Of a DNA stretch of 64,000 bases, positions 1-8,161 are shown one piece after another. How positions within the stretch are numbered: position 1 is the first letter of the stretch; the number at the start of each line of letters is the position of its first letter. The notes below the pieces were generated by a model. The model was not told where the DNA came from, did no database searches, and saw nothing but the letters and a program-made list of their open reading frames with translations. Source of the stretch: Actinomadura coerulea (lineage in GTDB: Bacteria; Actinomycetota; Actinomycetes; Streptosporangiales; Streptosporangiaceae); contig NZ_JACHMQ010000001.1 in NCBI RefSeq assembly GCF_014208105.1, positions 6,076,001 through 6,140,000 on the forward strand, written 5' to 3'. The position numbers were made by a program, and so were the translations under genes.

Positions 1-306
1 GTCGAGGACCAGCGAGTCCGGCGCGGCCGCCACCGCCTGCCGGATCGCCCGGTCGTACAGCTCGGCGCGCTCCTCGTCGTGCAGCATCTCCCAGTGCCAG
101 CGGGGGACGGAGCACCGGACGGCCCGGTTCCGGCCGATCAGGGCCTCCTGGTTGTCGGCGTCCACGCCGAGGATCAGTTCGAAGGCCCTGGCGGCGTCCT
201 CGTAGCGGCCCTGGTGGTGCAGGTCGCGCCCCCACCTGAGGAACTCGCCGAGCTCCATTCCGTCGCGGATCTCCGTGACCGCGCCCTGCGGCTGTGCGCT
301 GTTCAT
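1..306 (-). CDS. PRMT/SznE-like SAM-dependent methyltransferase, N-terminal part (runs off window)
   Basis: Only the first 102 codons are present; the gene continues beyond the left edge. The reading starts MNSAQPQGAVTEI at an ATG that overlaps the stop of the upstream Rieske gene by 4 bp (ATGA), so the two are translationally coupled. Residues about 20-60 look like a TPR-type helical hairpin (GRYEDAARAFELIL). Then comes PRWHWEMLHDEER...YDRAI, which matches the segment just before SAM motif I in protein arginine methyltransferases (usual form WHFPMLND...Y). The visible part ends at SLVLD, the beginning of motif I. Next to a SznF-like enzyme the best guess is an arginine N-methyltransferase like SznE, which makes N-omega-methyl-L-arginine. 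The catalytic glutamates lie outside the window, so the substrate is inferred from context. Confidence 0.72.
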   Translation of the reverse strand, partial: MNSAQPQGAVTEIRDGMELGEFLRWGRDLHHQGRYEDAARAFELILGVDADNQEALIGRNRAVRCSVPRWHWEMLHDEERAELYDRAIRQAVAAAPDSLVLD

Positions 307-665
307 CGGCTCTCGGCCCCTTCGTCGTGGGTCGGGTCGGGCGGCAGGTTGGCGAGGATCTCCTTGTGGATGACCGAGACGGGGACACCGGTTTCCGGGA
401 GGACGACGACGGCCTCGTCCCCGCTGCGCACCATCGGCAGGCAGGAGCGCTTCACGGCGGAGACGCCGACCTTCGTGCCGTGCCAGGGGCAGCTGAGCCG
501 CCGCCCGTCCGGGGTGCGGCGGGCCAGGCTGAGCGGGCCGCCGCGGTGCGGGCAGTGGTCGCGGACGAGTACCGACCGCTCGCCCTCGTGCAGGACGAAA
601 TAGCGGTCGTGTCCGATCATCACGGTGTTGTGCCGACTCAGATCCATCACGATGACGCGGGCCAT
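303..665 (-). CDS. Small Rieske [2Fe-2S] protein
   Basis: This 120-residue protein is a single Rieske domain. C38-P-H40 and C59-PW-H62 form the two Cys-His pairs that hold a [2Fe-2S] cluster, in the contexts HCPHRGGP and SCPWHGTK. There is no oxygenase catalytic domain, signal peptide or membrane segment, so it is probably a soluble electron carrier. It lies 120 bp downstream of the diiron oxygenase gene and overlaps the methyltransferase start by 4 bp, so all three are probably co-transcribed. Haem-oxygenase-fold diiron N-oxygenases need electrons to reduce their iron centre, and delivering these is the obvious role; that is inference. The alternative is a Rieske subunit for an oxygenase encoded elsewhere. 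Confidence 0.85.
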   Translation of the reverse strand: MARVIVMDLSRHNTVMIGHDRYFVLHEGERSVLVRDHCPHRGGPLSLARRTPDGRRLSCPWHGTKVGVSAVKRSCLPMVRSGDEAVVVLPETGVPVSVIHKEILANLPPDPTHDEGAESR

Positions 666-785
666 CGGCTCCTCTTGTCTTTCGGGCGCTTCCGGTGACG
701 GGCGGGGGCGGCACTGGGCATCGCGCGGTCAGGCGGGGCGGGAGAGACGGGAGTCTCGGTGGGAGCGTCGCGGGCGGCGGGAGTC

Positions 786-2177
786 TCAGGCGGGGGAGAC
801 GGCGTGGAGCAGGCAGGCGGCCTCCGGCGTGGCGGGCCGGACCCCGTAGAGGCGGCCGCCGGGGATCAGCACGGCCTCGCCGCGCGTCAGCCGCTCGGGC
901 GGTCCGGTCGGGGTCGTGACGAGGTCGGCCTCGCCGCGCTCGACCTCCAGGACGACGTCGCCGTCATGGCTGCGCGTCCCGAACGGGCCGTCGGCCGTCA
1001 GCGCGACGCGCAGCGGCGGTTCGGACCCGGTCCGCGCCGAGCCGGCGAGCTCCCGGTGCCGGGGGAGGTCGTCCGCCCAGCGGATCTGCGCGGCGGTGTC
1101 GTCCTCGAACCAGCCGCCGACCAGCCGCGCCTCGGCGATGCCGCGCAGCAGCTCGGGGACGACCCTCGGGCCGTGCCGCCCCGCCAGGGCCAGCAGCACC
1201 TGGTCGCGGGTGATGCGCCCGTGGTGCTCGTCGATGTGCGCGTGCTCGTCGCAGTAATGCAGATCGACGGTGTCGCCGAATATGCCGCGGAACACTTTGA
1301 TCATTTCTACGAAGGCGGGGGCGAATACCGCTTCCGCATAGGTGACCGCACCCGCGTAGCGGAAGAATTTCGCATGGTCGCGGGACAGGTAGTAATAGTA
1401 GTTGTTCGTCGCCAGCGGGCCGGCCAGGTAGAAGTTCCAGTACGCGTGCACATGGGTCGCCATCGCGCGGCTGCGCAGCATTTTGGCGAAGATCGTGGTG
1501 TGCTTGGCGTCGTAGACCCCGTAGCCGAACTCGTCGATGAAGATCTTGAACAGGGCGGACTGCTCGGGGCCGTAGGCGCCGGCGAGGTTGCGCGACATCG
1601 CGGATGCCTCGGTGAGCCCGTCCAGGGCGAGTTGCACCAGGTACAGGTCGGCGGCGCTCTTGCGGTCGCGGGCGTTGGCGATGGCGGTGAGCGCGGGCGA
1701 CGGCCCGGCGGCGGCCTCCTCCACGACGTGCTGGAAGTAGGCCTCCAGGACCTCGGGCGTGGCGGCGCCGCTGACGTCCACCGCCTCGTCCAGGCAGCCG
1801 AACGCGAAACGTTCCAGTTCCGAGACGGAGCCTTCCCGGAGTTCCTTGAGGTCACGGCCGTAGAAGAGGTCGAAGTCCTCGTAGAGGCCGTCGAGCCCCT
1901 GCTCGGGGAGCAGCACTGTCTCGGCCTCGTAGAAGGTGCCGAGCAGCCGGTGCGCGGCGAGGGAGCGGTGGGCCGCCCATTCGCCGGGCCCCGGGGGGCT
2001 GTCGAAGTCGGACTCGGCCAGCGAGCCGGGTACGAGCATGCGGCGGTAGGGGTTGCGGCCGTGGACGACCTGGGCGTCGCCGCGGAACAGGGGGTGGCCG
2101 GCGAACGCCAGGACCCGCTTTCCGAGGGTGCCGCCGGCGCGTGTGGCGGCAGGGGCTGCCTGCGGTTGGACTGTCAT
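786..2177 (-). CDS. SznF-like haem-oxygenase-fold diiron N-oxygenase with C-terminal cupin domain
   Basis: The 463-residue protein has the layout of SznF, the streptozotocin N-nitrosourea enzyme: an N-terminal helical region, a central haem-oxygenase-like diiron (HDO) domain and a C-terminal cupin. All seven HDO metal-ligand positions recalled for SznF (E189, E215, H225, E281, H311, D315, H318) are present with a constant offset of one: E190, E216, H226, E282, H312, D316 and H319. They lie in the contexts LTEAS, DEFGYG...AKH and DEHAHIDEHH. The cupin (about 385-460) is unusual: where SznF has a three-His iron site, only H404 (SHDG) is seen, and the later position reads GRLYG. N-hydroxylation of a guanidine-type substrate is therefore likely, while the nitrosourea-forming cupin step is doubtful. 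It is the first gene of the unit with the Rieske and methyltransferase genes. Confidence 0.85.
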   Translation of the reverse strand: MTVQPQAAPAATRAGGTLGKRVLAFAGHPLFRGDAQVVHGRNPYRRMLVPGSLAESDFDSPPGPGEWAAHRSLAAHRLLGTFYEAETVLLPEQGLDGLYEDFDLFYGRDLKELREGSVSELERFAFGCLDEAVDVSGAATPEVLEAYFQHVVEEAAAGPSPALTAIANARDRKSAADLYLVQLALDGLTEASAMSRNLAGAYGPEQSALFKIFIDEFGYGVYDAKHTTIFAKMLRSRAMATHVHAYWNFYLAGPLATNNYYYYLSRDHAKFFRYAGAVTYAEAVFAPAFVEMIKVFRGIFGDTVDLHYCDEHAHIDEHHGRITRDQVLLALAGRHGPRVVPELLRGIAEARLVGGWFEDDTAAQIRWADDLPRHRELAGSARTGSEPPLRVALTADGPFGTRSHDGDVVLEVERGEADLVTTPTGPPERLTRGEAVLIPGGRLYGVRPATPEAACLLHAVSPA

Positions 2178-2701
2178 TTACTTGTACCGTTCACCTGACT
2201 ACTCAAGGGTCGGGTGTAGCTGAAGGCGTGCGCGGCCGATTGTGTCGGCCTTGGTCACTGAGAACGGCTTGCATTTGTTGATGGGATGAACAAATGTTGC
2301 GGAGTGGAAGTGATCTATCACAAGCAGTAAGAGGCCACTTCCGCCCGGCTGCCGGGCAGATTAACAAAGGGCCCGGCCGGTGATCAACGATTGAGCTGGA
2401 ACTTTGTGCCGGCGTCCGGATCTCCCGGCCGTGCGCCGGACATTTCGGTCGGGCCCTAAAAGATCTTGCGGGCGTTCGGGCCGATCGGGATCCCCGCCCG
2501 CTCCGCGGGCCCTGACAGGCGTGCTGACCTCGCCGCACCTCGCGGTCACCGCGACGGCGGGCCGGTCGCCGGCGAGGTCCGACTCGCCCCTGACATCGGT
2601 GACTTCCGCGGGTCAGGAAACGTGGAGGAAAAACCGGCCAGTGACCGTAATCGGACGCCCGTCCGGCGTCCGCCGCGCCCGTCCCGATGCGCGGCGGTGT
2701 G
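2178..2701. other. 524-bp intergenic region upstream of the N-oxygenase operon
   Basis: No convincing gene is seen; the short reading frames here lack ribosome sites and family-like content. The part at 2220-2350 is clearly less GC-rich than its surroundings and probably holds the promoter of the minus-strand operon. It contains a small inverted repeat GTGAT-CT-ATCAC at 2310-2321, which would suit a GntR- or CRP-like operator. An AGGTGA ribosome site lies about 10 bases before the oxygenase ATG. The right-hand third lies downstream of the GlxA-type gene and shows no strong terminator. Confidence 0.4.
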
Positions 2702-3685
2702 TCAGGGGGTGGTGGGGGTGCGGAAGGTGCGGCGGTAAGCGGACGGGGAGGTGTGCATCCTCCGGGTGAAGTGGTGGCGGAACGTCGCCGGGCTCTCGAA
2801 GCCGACCGCGGCGCCGACCTCCTCGATCGGCGCGCCGCCCTGCTCCAGCAGCGGCAGCGCGGCCAGGACCCGCTGGCCCACCACCCAGCGCAGCGGGCTG
2901 GTCCCGGTCCGCCGCTGGAAGCGCCGCAGGAACGTGCGGGGCGCGAGGCAGGCCTCCCGCGCCATGCGGGCCACCGTGATCGGCTCGGCGAGGTTGTCGA
3001 GCGCCCACGCCATGGCCCGCGCGACCGGGTCGTCCTCCCCCGGCGGGACCACCGCCGCCTCCACGAACTGCGCCTGCCCGCCGTCCCGGTGCGGCGGGAC
3101 GACCAGCCGCCGCGCCACCGCGTTGGCGACCCGGGCGCCGTGGTCCTTGCGGACCAGGTGCAGGCACATGTCGAGGCCCGCCGCGCTGCCCGCCCCGGTG
3201 AGCACGTCGTCGCCGTCCACGTAGAGGACGTCGGGCGTCACCCGGACGTCCGGGTAGCGCCGGCGCAGCAGGTCGGCGTACCGCCAGTGCGTGGTGGCCT
3301 CCCGCCCGTCCAGGAGCCCGGCGGCGGCCAGGGCGAACGCGCCCGAGCAGATGGACGCCACGCGAGCGCCCCGCGCGTGCGCCTCCCGGAGCGCGGCGAC
3401 GGCCTCGGGCGGCGGGTCCCGGCGGACGTCGGGGACGGCGACGACCAGCACGGTGTCCGCCGAAGCGAACGCGTCCAGCCCGTGCTCGGCCGTCATCGTG
3501 AAACCGCCCACCGCCCGCATCGGGCCGCGCTCCAGCGAGCAGACGCGCAGGTCGTACCAGGGGACGTCCAGTTCGGGCCGGGGCAGCCCGAAAACCTCGA
3601 CGACCGTGCCGAGCTCGAACGGCGCCATGCCGTCGAAGACCAGCACCGACACCGTGTGCGGGCGGGACGGGGCGGCGACGTGCAT
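2702..3685 (-). CDS. GlxA-family transcriptional regulator (DJ-1/PfpI + AraC HTH)
   Basis: The 327-residue protein has an N-terminal class I glutamine amidotransferase-like (DJ-1/PfpI) domain, about residues 10-185, with the nucleophile-elbow cysteine C113 in SICSGAF. An AraC-type DNA-binding domain follows, about 215-320 (ITVARMAREACLAPRTFLRR and ESPATFRHHF). This is the normal arrangement of the GlxA/FtrA-like regulators, which use the amidotransferase-fold part as a sensor. It is transcribed divergently from the rhodanese gene across 108 bp and could control it; its ligand cannot be read from the sequence. Confidence 0.9.
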   Translation of the reverse strand: MHVAAPSRPHTVSVLVFDGMAPFELGTVVEVFGLPRPELDVPWYDLRVCSLERGPMRAVGGFTMTAEHGLDAFASADTVLVVAVPDVRRDPPPEAVAALREAHARGARVASICSGAFALAAAGLLDGREATTHWRYADLLRRRYPDVRVTPDVLYVDGDDVLTGAGSAAGLDMCLHLVRKDHGARVANAVARRLVVPPHRDGGQAQFVEAAVVPPGEDDPVARAMAWALDNLAEPITVARMAREACLAPRTFLRRFQRRTGTSPLRWVVGQRVLAALPLLEQGGAPIEEVGAAVGFESPATFRHHFTRRMHTSPSAYRRTFRTPTTP

Positions 3686-3793
3686 GGCGAGATCTTAGCG
3701 ATACGCGGCATTCACGCCACTTCCGGACATGCCTCGGGTCACCCAGGATCGAGATGCCCGCGAGAGACTTCTCACGTTCCCAGGAGCCCGCAC

Positions 3794-4255
3794 ATGAACG
3801 CAGCCGACCGGGTGCCCGCCGCCACCGCCGAGGAGGCGCTCCGGCACTTCGCCGCCCGCCTGTCCTTCGAGACGGACGTGTCCGACGTGGCCGCCCGACT
3901 CGCCGAAGAGACGCCCGGCATCGTGGTCGTCGACACCCGCAGCGCCGAGAGCTGGGCGCAGGGCCACGTCCGGGGCGCCGTCCACCTGCCCACCGCCGAG
4001 ATCGCCGAACGCGCCGCAGCGCTCGTCCCGGAGGGCGCCGCCGTGGTCGTCTACTGCTGGGGGCCGGGCTGCAACGGCGCCCAGAAGGCGGCGCTGGAGT
4101 TCGCGAAGCTCGGCCGTCCCGTCAAGGAGATGCTCGGCGGGTTCGAGTACTGGGCCAGGGAGGGCTACCCCGTGGAGGCCGGTGGCGGCGCCGTCACGCG
4201 GCGTTCCCCGGACCCGCTCACCGCCCCCGTCAACGGTGTTTCCTGTGCTTGTTGA
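3794..4255 (+). CDS. Single-domain rhodanese-like protein
   Basis: This 153-residue cytosolic protein has a single rhodanese domain at about residues 32-135. It shows VVVDTRSAESWAQGHVRGA, the conserved CH2A region, and an active-site loop at C88 (YCWGPGCNGA). The GPGCN form resembles polysulfide or arsenate-type loops rather than the classic CRxGxR thiosulfate loop. The start was set at ATG 3794 because AGGAG lies 7 bases before it; longer readings of this frame run back across the divergent regulator. It may handle sulfane sulfur under control of the neighbouring GlxA-type regulator (inference). Confidence 0.85.
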   Translation: MNAADRVPAATAEEALRHFAARLSFETDVSDVAARLAEETPGIVVVDTRSAESWAQGHVRGAVHLPTAEIAERAAALVPEGAAVVVYCWGPGCNGAQKAALEFAKLGRPVKEMLGGFEYWAREGYPVEAGGGAVTRRSPDPLTAPVNGVSCAC

Positions 4256-4423
4256 GCGTGAGGTGGCGCATGTTCCTTCGGAGACGGGGCATAAGGTCGT
4301 CCCCCGACGACGTTAGACTCTAGGAATCACTCTTCGGCGCCGACGACGGCGCCAGGCTCGTCCTTGCAGGCCACACCCACCGCGGTGCCTCCCGAGACGT
4401 GCCCCCCTCTCGGAAGGTAATGC

Positions 4424-5923
4424 GTGACCACAGCTGCCGCTGAACAGAACCCCACCATGCCCGCCATCGCGGACGAGGAGAGGGTTCCCACCTTCGCCGA
4501 GCTCGGCCTCCCGCCGGTTCTGGTGAGCGCCCTGGTCCGCCAGGGCATCGAGGCGCCGTTCCCCATCCAGGCCGCCGCGATCCCCGACGTCATGACGGGA
4601 CGCGACGTCCTCGGCCGCGGTAAGACCGGCTCCGGCAAGACCCTGGCGTTCGGGCTGCCGCTCCTGGCCCGCCTCGCCGGCCGCAAGGCCGCCCCGAAGC
4701 GCCCCCTGGCGCTGATCCTCGTCCCGACCCGCGAGCTCGCCCAGCAGGTCCAGACCAACCTGGAGCCGCTCGGCCGCGGACTCGGCCTGCGCTTCAAGAC
4801 CGTCATCGGCCAGACCTCGATGTTCAAGCAGATCGACGCGCTGCGCCGCGGCGTCGAGGTGCTCGTGGCCACCCCGGGCCGGCTCAAGGACCTGATGCGC
4901 CAGGGCGCCTGCGACCTGTCCGACGTCGAGATCGCCGTGCTCGACGAGGCCGACCACATGGCCGACATGGGCTTCCTGCCCGACGTCACCGACATCCTGG
5001 ACGCCGCCAAGCCCGGCGGGCAGCGGCTGCTGTTCTCCGCCACCCTCGACAAGGACGTCGACGTCCTGGTCCGGCGTTACCTGAACGAGCCGGTCACGCA
5101 CGCGATCGGCCCGGTGGACGAGTCCGTCGCCACCATGGACCACCACCTGCTGCTCGTGGCGCCCAAGGAGAAGAGCGCCGTCACCGCCGAGATCGCCAAC
5201 CGCGAAGGCCGGACGATCCTGTTCGCCCGCACCAAGCACGGCGTCGACCGGCTCGCCAAGCAGCTCACCCAGGCCGGTGTCCGCGCGGCGGGCCTGCACG
5301 GCGGCAAGAGCCAGGGCCTGCGCACCCGCACCCTCGCCGAGTTCCGCGAGGGCACCATCAGCGTGCTGGTCGCCACCGACGTCGCCGCCCGCGGCATCCA
5401 CGTCGACGACGTGTCCCTGGTGATGCACGTCGACCCGCCCGCCGACCACAAGGACTACATGCACCGCGCCGGGCGCACCGCCCGCGCCGGCGAGCGCGGC
5501 ACCGTCGTCACGCTCGTCCTGCCGCACCAGGTGCGCTCCACGTCCGCGATGACGCGCCGCGCCGGCATCAACGCGCCCCGGACCCGGGTGTCCACCGGCG
5601 ACTCCGAGCTGGTCAAGCTGACCGGCGCCCGGCAGCCGTCCGGCATCCCGATCGAGGAGCCGATCATCCCCGAGCGGCCGGCGCGCCGCGAGGGCGGCCG
5701 GGGACGGCCGGGCGGCCGCGGCCGGGGCCGCGGCCCGCGCACCTTCGACCGCGAGGGCGGCAACCGCCGGCAGGGCGGCGAGGGCGGGCGCGGCGGCGAG
5801 CACCGCTCCTACTCGTCCGGCGAGCGCCGCGGCGGCGGCCCCCGGACCGGCGGCGGCTCCCACGGCAACCGCCGGGGCACCTCCTCCTTCGGGGGCGACC
5901 GCCGGACCGCCCGCACCAGCTGA
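4424..5923 (+). CDS. DEAD-box ATP-dependent RNA helicase
   Basis: The 499-residue protein has both RecA-like cores of a DEAD-box RNA helicase: the Q-motif region with FPIQ near 47, motif I GRGKTGSGKT (64-73), PTRELA (101-106), TPGR, DEAD (174-177), SAT (205-207), and HRAGRTARAG in the second core near 346. Motif I starts GRGKTGSGKT rather than the common AQTGSGKT, a form seen in actinobacterial members. The C-terminal 90 residues are an RGG/Gly-Arg-rich tail, typical of RNA-binding extensions. The start is GTG 4424 with AAGG before it. It probably remodels structured mRNA or rRNA, for instance in the cold. A strong hairpin follows immediately. Confidence 0.95.
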   Translation: MTTAAAEQNPTMPAIADEERVPTFAELGLPPVLVSALVRQGIEAPFPIQAAAIPDVMTGRDVLGRGKTGSGKTLAFGLPLLARLAGRKAAPKRPLALILVPTRELAQQVQTNLEPLGRGLGLRFKTVIGQTSMFKQIDALRRGVEVLVATPGRLKDLMRQGACDLSDVEIAVLDEADHMADMGFLPDVTDILDAAKPGGQRLLFSATLDKDVDVLVRRYLNEPVTHAIGPVDESVATMDHHLLLVAPKEKSAVTAEIANREGRTILFARTKHGVDRLAKQLTQAGVRAAGLHGGKSQGLRTRTLAEFREGTISVLVATDVAARGIHVDDVSLVMHVDPPADHKDYMHRAGRTARAGERGTVVTLVLPHQVRSTSAMTRRAGINAPRTRVSTGDSELVKLTGARQPSGIPIEEPIIPERPARREGGRGRPGGRGRGRGPRTFDREGGNRRQGGEGGRGGEHRSYSSGERRGGGPRTGGGSHGNRRGTSSFGGDRRTARTS

Positions 5924-5930
5924 TCGACGA

Positions 5931-5966
5931 GCGAAGAGCCCCGCACGCGCGTGCGGGGCTCTTCGC
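5931..5966. terminator. Bidirectional intrinsic terminator
   Basis: A perfect inverted repeat with 18-bp arms (GCGAAGAGCCCCGCACGC and its complement) has no spacer. It lies between the helicase stop and the convergent acyltransferase stop, so it can serve both strands. It is followed by CTTT. Confidence 0.9.
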
Positions 5967-5998
5967 CTTTCCGGCTCGCGGGCGCCGAGGCGCGGCGG

Positions 5999-6808
5999 TC
6001 AGCCGGCCTCCTCGCTGAGGACGTCCCCGTCGCGGGCGGCGGACTCGGCGCGCAGCCTGTCCTGGAGGATCTGCAGGCCCTCCAGGCCGTCCACCGAGAG
6101 GGCCGCGAGCTCGTCCAGGGACATGAGGGGGTCGGTGCGCAGGGGCGGCTGCCAGCCGTTCTCCCCGTCGTGGCTGCGCAGGATCTTCGCCGGGACCCCG
6201 CCGATCACCGAGTGGTCGGGGAACTCGCCGCGGACGACGGCGCCGCCGGCCACCGCGACGTTGCGGCCGAGGCGGGTGCCGGGAAGGATGATCGCCCCGG
6301 TGCCGATCCAGCAGCCGTCCCCGATCACGACCGGGTTGTTCTCCGGCCACTGCCGCCCGATCGGGGTGTGCAGGTCGCCGTAGGTGTGGTTCTGGTCGGT
6401 GATGTAGACGTTCGGGCCGGTGAAGACGTCGTCGCCGATGTCGATCGACTGGTGGCCGACGATGTGGGTGCCGCGGCCGATCGAGCAGCTCGAACCGATC
6501 CGGACGATGACGTCCGGCCCGAGGTCGAGGCCGGGCACGAACCCGGCGGAGATGGTGACGTGCGTGCCGACCAGCGTGTGGTCGCCGATCGAGATCCAGG
6601 GCTCGCCGTAGATCGCGCCGGTCGGGAAGCCGATGCAGGCGCCCTCGCCCAGGTAGGCGAAGCCGCGGCGGCCCGGCGTGTGCGGGGTGATCTCCCCGTG
6701 CCGCTGGATCCATTCCCAGGCGCTGTGCACGGCCGTGTGCACGCCCTGGCGCGCCCGCTGCTTCGCGCGGGCCGCCAGCACCTGCCGCAAGGGGCGTTTC
6801 GGCGACAT
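5999..6808 (-). CDS. Left-handed beta-helix (hexapeptide repeat) acyltransferase
   Basis: The central 130 residues are a run of hexapeptide repeats of the left-handed beta-helix O-acetyltransferase type, for example IGSSCSIGRGTHIVG and IGDGCWIGTGAIIL. The catalytic-type segment is NHTYGD and the C-terminal part shows VIGGVPAKI, as in maltose, galactoside and capsule acetyltransferases. An Arg/Lys-rich N-terminus and a 45-residue acidic tail flank the helix. I chose ATG 6808 (269 residues) over the TTG nine codons upstream because GGTGAA precedes it. It probably acetylates a sugar, but the acceptor cannot be told. Confidence 0.85.
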   Translation of the reverse strand: MSPKRPLRQVLAARAKQRARQGVHTAVHSAWEWIQRHGEITPHTPGRRGFAYLGEGACIGFPTGAIYGEPWISIGDHTLVGTHVTISAGFVPGLDLGPDVIVRIGSSCSIGRGTHIVGHQSIDIGDDVFTGPNVYITDQNHTYGDLHTPIGRQWPENNPVVIGDGCWIGTGAIILPGTRLGRNVAVAGGAVVRGEFPDHSVIGGVPAKILRSHDGENGWQPPLRTDPLMSLDELAALSVDGLEGLQILQDRLRAESAARDGDVLSEEAG

Positions 6809-6863
6809 GGCGTTCACCGTACCGGGTGGTAGCAACCCTCGCCCCCACAGGGACGGCGAAGGA

Positions 6864-6883
6864 CCCGGCCGCGTACGGCCGGG
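6864..6883 (-). terminator. Candidate intrinsic terminator
   Basis: CCCGGCCG and CGGCCGGG arms flank a 4-base loop, 34 bp past the stop of the DUF5324-type gene. There is no T tract, as is common in high-GC actinomycetes. Confidence 0.5.
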
Positions 6884-6917
6884 CCCCTCACCCGTGCGTT
6901 CGACGCGATCGCGGGGC

Positions 6918-7403
6918 TCAGTGCGGTGAATGCACCTGACCGTCCGCGTCGGCGCCGCTGACCGTCATGGAGTCGGCCGAGGTCGCACTGCCGGAATGCT
7001 CACCCGACCCCTTGGCCATGTCGCGGACGGCGCCGCGCCGCGTGGCCACCGCGCCGGCGACCCCGACCGCGGCGACCACCCCCACCATCGCCATGAGGGC
7101 GCCGCGCCCGGACTTCGCCGCCGACTTCGGCGGTTCCACCCGTCCCGCGACATCGCTCAGAAACGAGCTCACCCGCGGGGCGAGCCCGGTCTCCACGTAC
7201 CGGGCCGCATGTCGCAGCCTCGGTGCGCTCCAGCCTCGGGCGACCATCACGCGTTCGTTCGCGATGGGCCCGATCCGCTCGGCCGCGCCGACGGCGCTCT
7301 GCCGGCAGGCGTCGGCGCCCTGACGGGCCGCCTGCTGGACGCGGCCGAGCCGGTTGACGACCTCGTCCTGCGGCTTCCGGCGGATATTGATCATTAGGGA
7401 CAC
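6918..7403 (-). CDS. DUF5324-like membrane-anchored protein
   Basis: This 161-residue protein has a basic and helical N-terminal half (RRKPQDEVVNRLGRVQQAAR...), one predicted membrane segment at about 100-121 (LMAMVGVVAAVGVAGAVATR) and a Ser/His-rich acidic tail. Its position, divergent from the cyclophilin gene and next to rhomboid and crgA, matches the DUF5324 proteins of Streptomyces; no biochemical role is known. GTG 7403 was chosen because GGGAGG lies 5 bases before it; an ATG three codons later is possible. Confidence 0.7.
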   Translation of the reverse strand: MSLMINIRRKPQDEVVNRLGRVQQAARQGADACRQSAVGAAERIGPIANERVMVARGWSAPRLRHAARYVETGLAPRVSSFLSDVAGRVEPPKSAAKSGRGALMAMVGVVAAVGVAGAVATRRGAVRDMAKGSGEHSGSATSADSMTVSGADADGQVHSPH

Positions 7404-7564
7404 GCTAACCTCCCTGTTTGCGAGGTCCTGTCAGGCAGCCTTCCCTGCGAACGGGAGGTAAACACCGCGACCGTGACGAGCCTTTCACCGAGGGTGACGG
7501 ATCCGGGCCTGGCCGGACCGCGCACCGGACGTCACAGAACCCATCTCAAGAGGAGGCGGCCAGC

Positions 7565-8089
7565 GTGGCCAACGAGATCTTCGCGACGCTCAACACGTCG
7601 CTGGGCAAGATCGTGATTCAGCTCTACCCGGAGCACGCGCCAGAGACCGTGGCGAACTTCGTCGAGCTGGCGGAGGGCACCCGCACCTGGACCGACCCGC
7701 GCACCGGCCAGAAGTCGGACGCGCCGCTCTACAACGGGACGATCTTCCACCGGGTCATCGACGACTTCATGCTCCAGGGCGGCGACCCGCTCGGCACCGG
7801 CACCGGCGGCCCCGGCTACCAGTTCAAGGACGAGTTCCACCCTGACCTGAAGTTCGACCGCCCGTACCTGCTCGCGATGGCGAACGCCGGGCCCGGCACC
7901 AACGGCTCCCAGTTCTTCATCACGACGAACGTCGCGCACACCCGGCACCTGACCGGCCGGCACACCATCTTCGGCAAGGTCATCGAGGGCACCGACGTCG
8001 TCGACCGCATCAGCAAGGTCCCGACCGGCCGGAACGACCGTCCGGAGGACGACGTCGTCATCGAGTCGGTGACGATCGAGCGTCGTTAG
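7565..8089 (+). CDS. ppiA: Peptidyl-prolyl cis-trans isomerase, cyclophilin type
   Basis: The 174-residue cytosolic cyclophilin carries the active-site stretches FHRVIDDFMLQGGD, NGSQFFIT and the HTIFGKVIEG segment. It catalyses proline cis-trans isomerisation. The start is GTG 7565, 8 bases after a perfect AGGAGG (7551-7556). The longer in-frame reading from 7418 has no such site. It occupies the same place relative to crgA and pknB as Rv0009 in M. tuberculosis. Confidence 0.95.
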   Translation: MANEIFATLNTSLGKIVIQLYPEHAPETVANFVELAEGTRTWTDPRTGQKSDAPLYNGTIFHRVIDDFMLQGGDPLGTGTGGPGYQFKDEFHPDLKFDRPYLLAMANAGPGTNGSQFFITTNVAHTRHLTGRHTIFGKVIEGTDVVDRISKVPTGRNDRPEDDVVIESVTIERR

Positions 8090-8161
8090 ACGTTGTCACG
8101 GTGAGACCCCGTTGCGGGTGAGCCGCGCACCCCACCGCACGTACGGCCCACGGAGCCACTG

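Noticed and set aside
2310..2321. GTGAT-CT-ATCAC as a GntR- or CRP-type operator
   Set aside because: Only 5-bp arms, one copy and no regulator of these families nearby; kept as a note in the intergenic entry.
2203..2538. Minus-strand reading frame of 111 residues in the gap upstream of the N-oxygenase gene
   Set aside because: Composition is Arg/Pro/Ser-rich like a frame artefact, no ribosome site, and overlapping frames on both strands are equally open.
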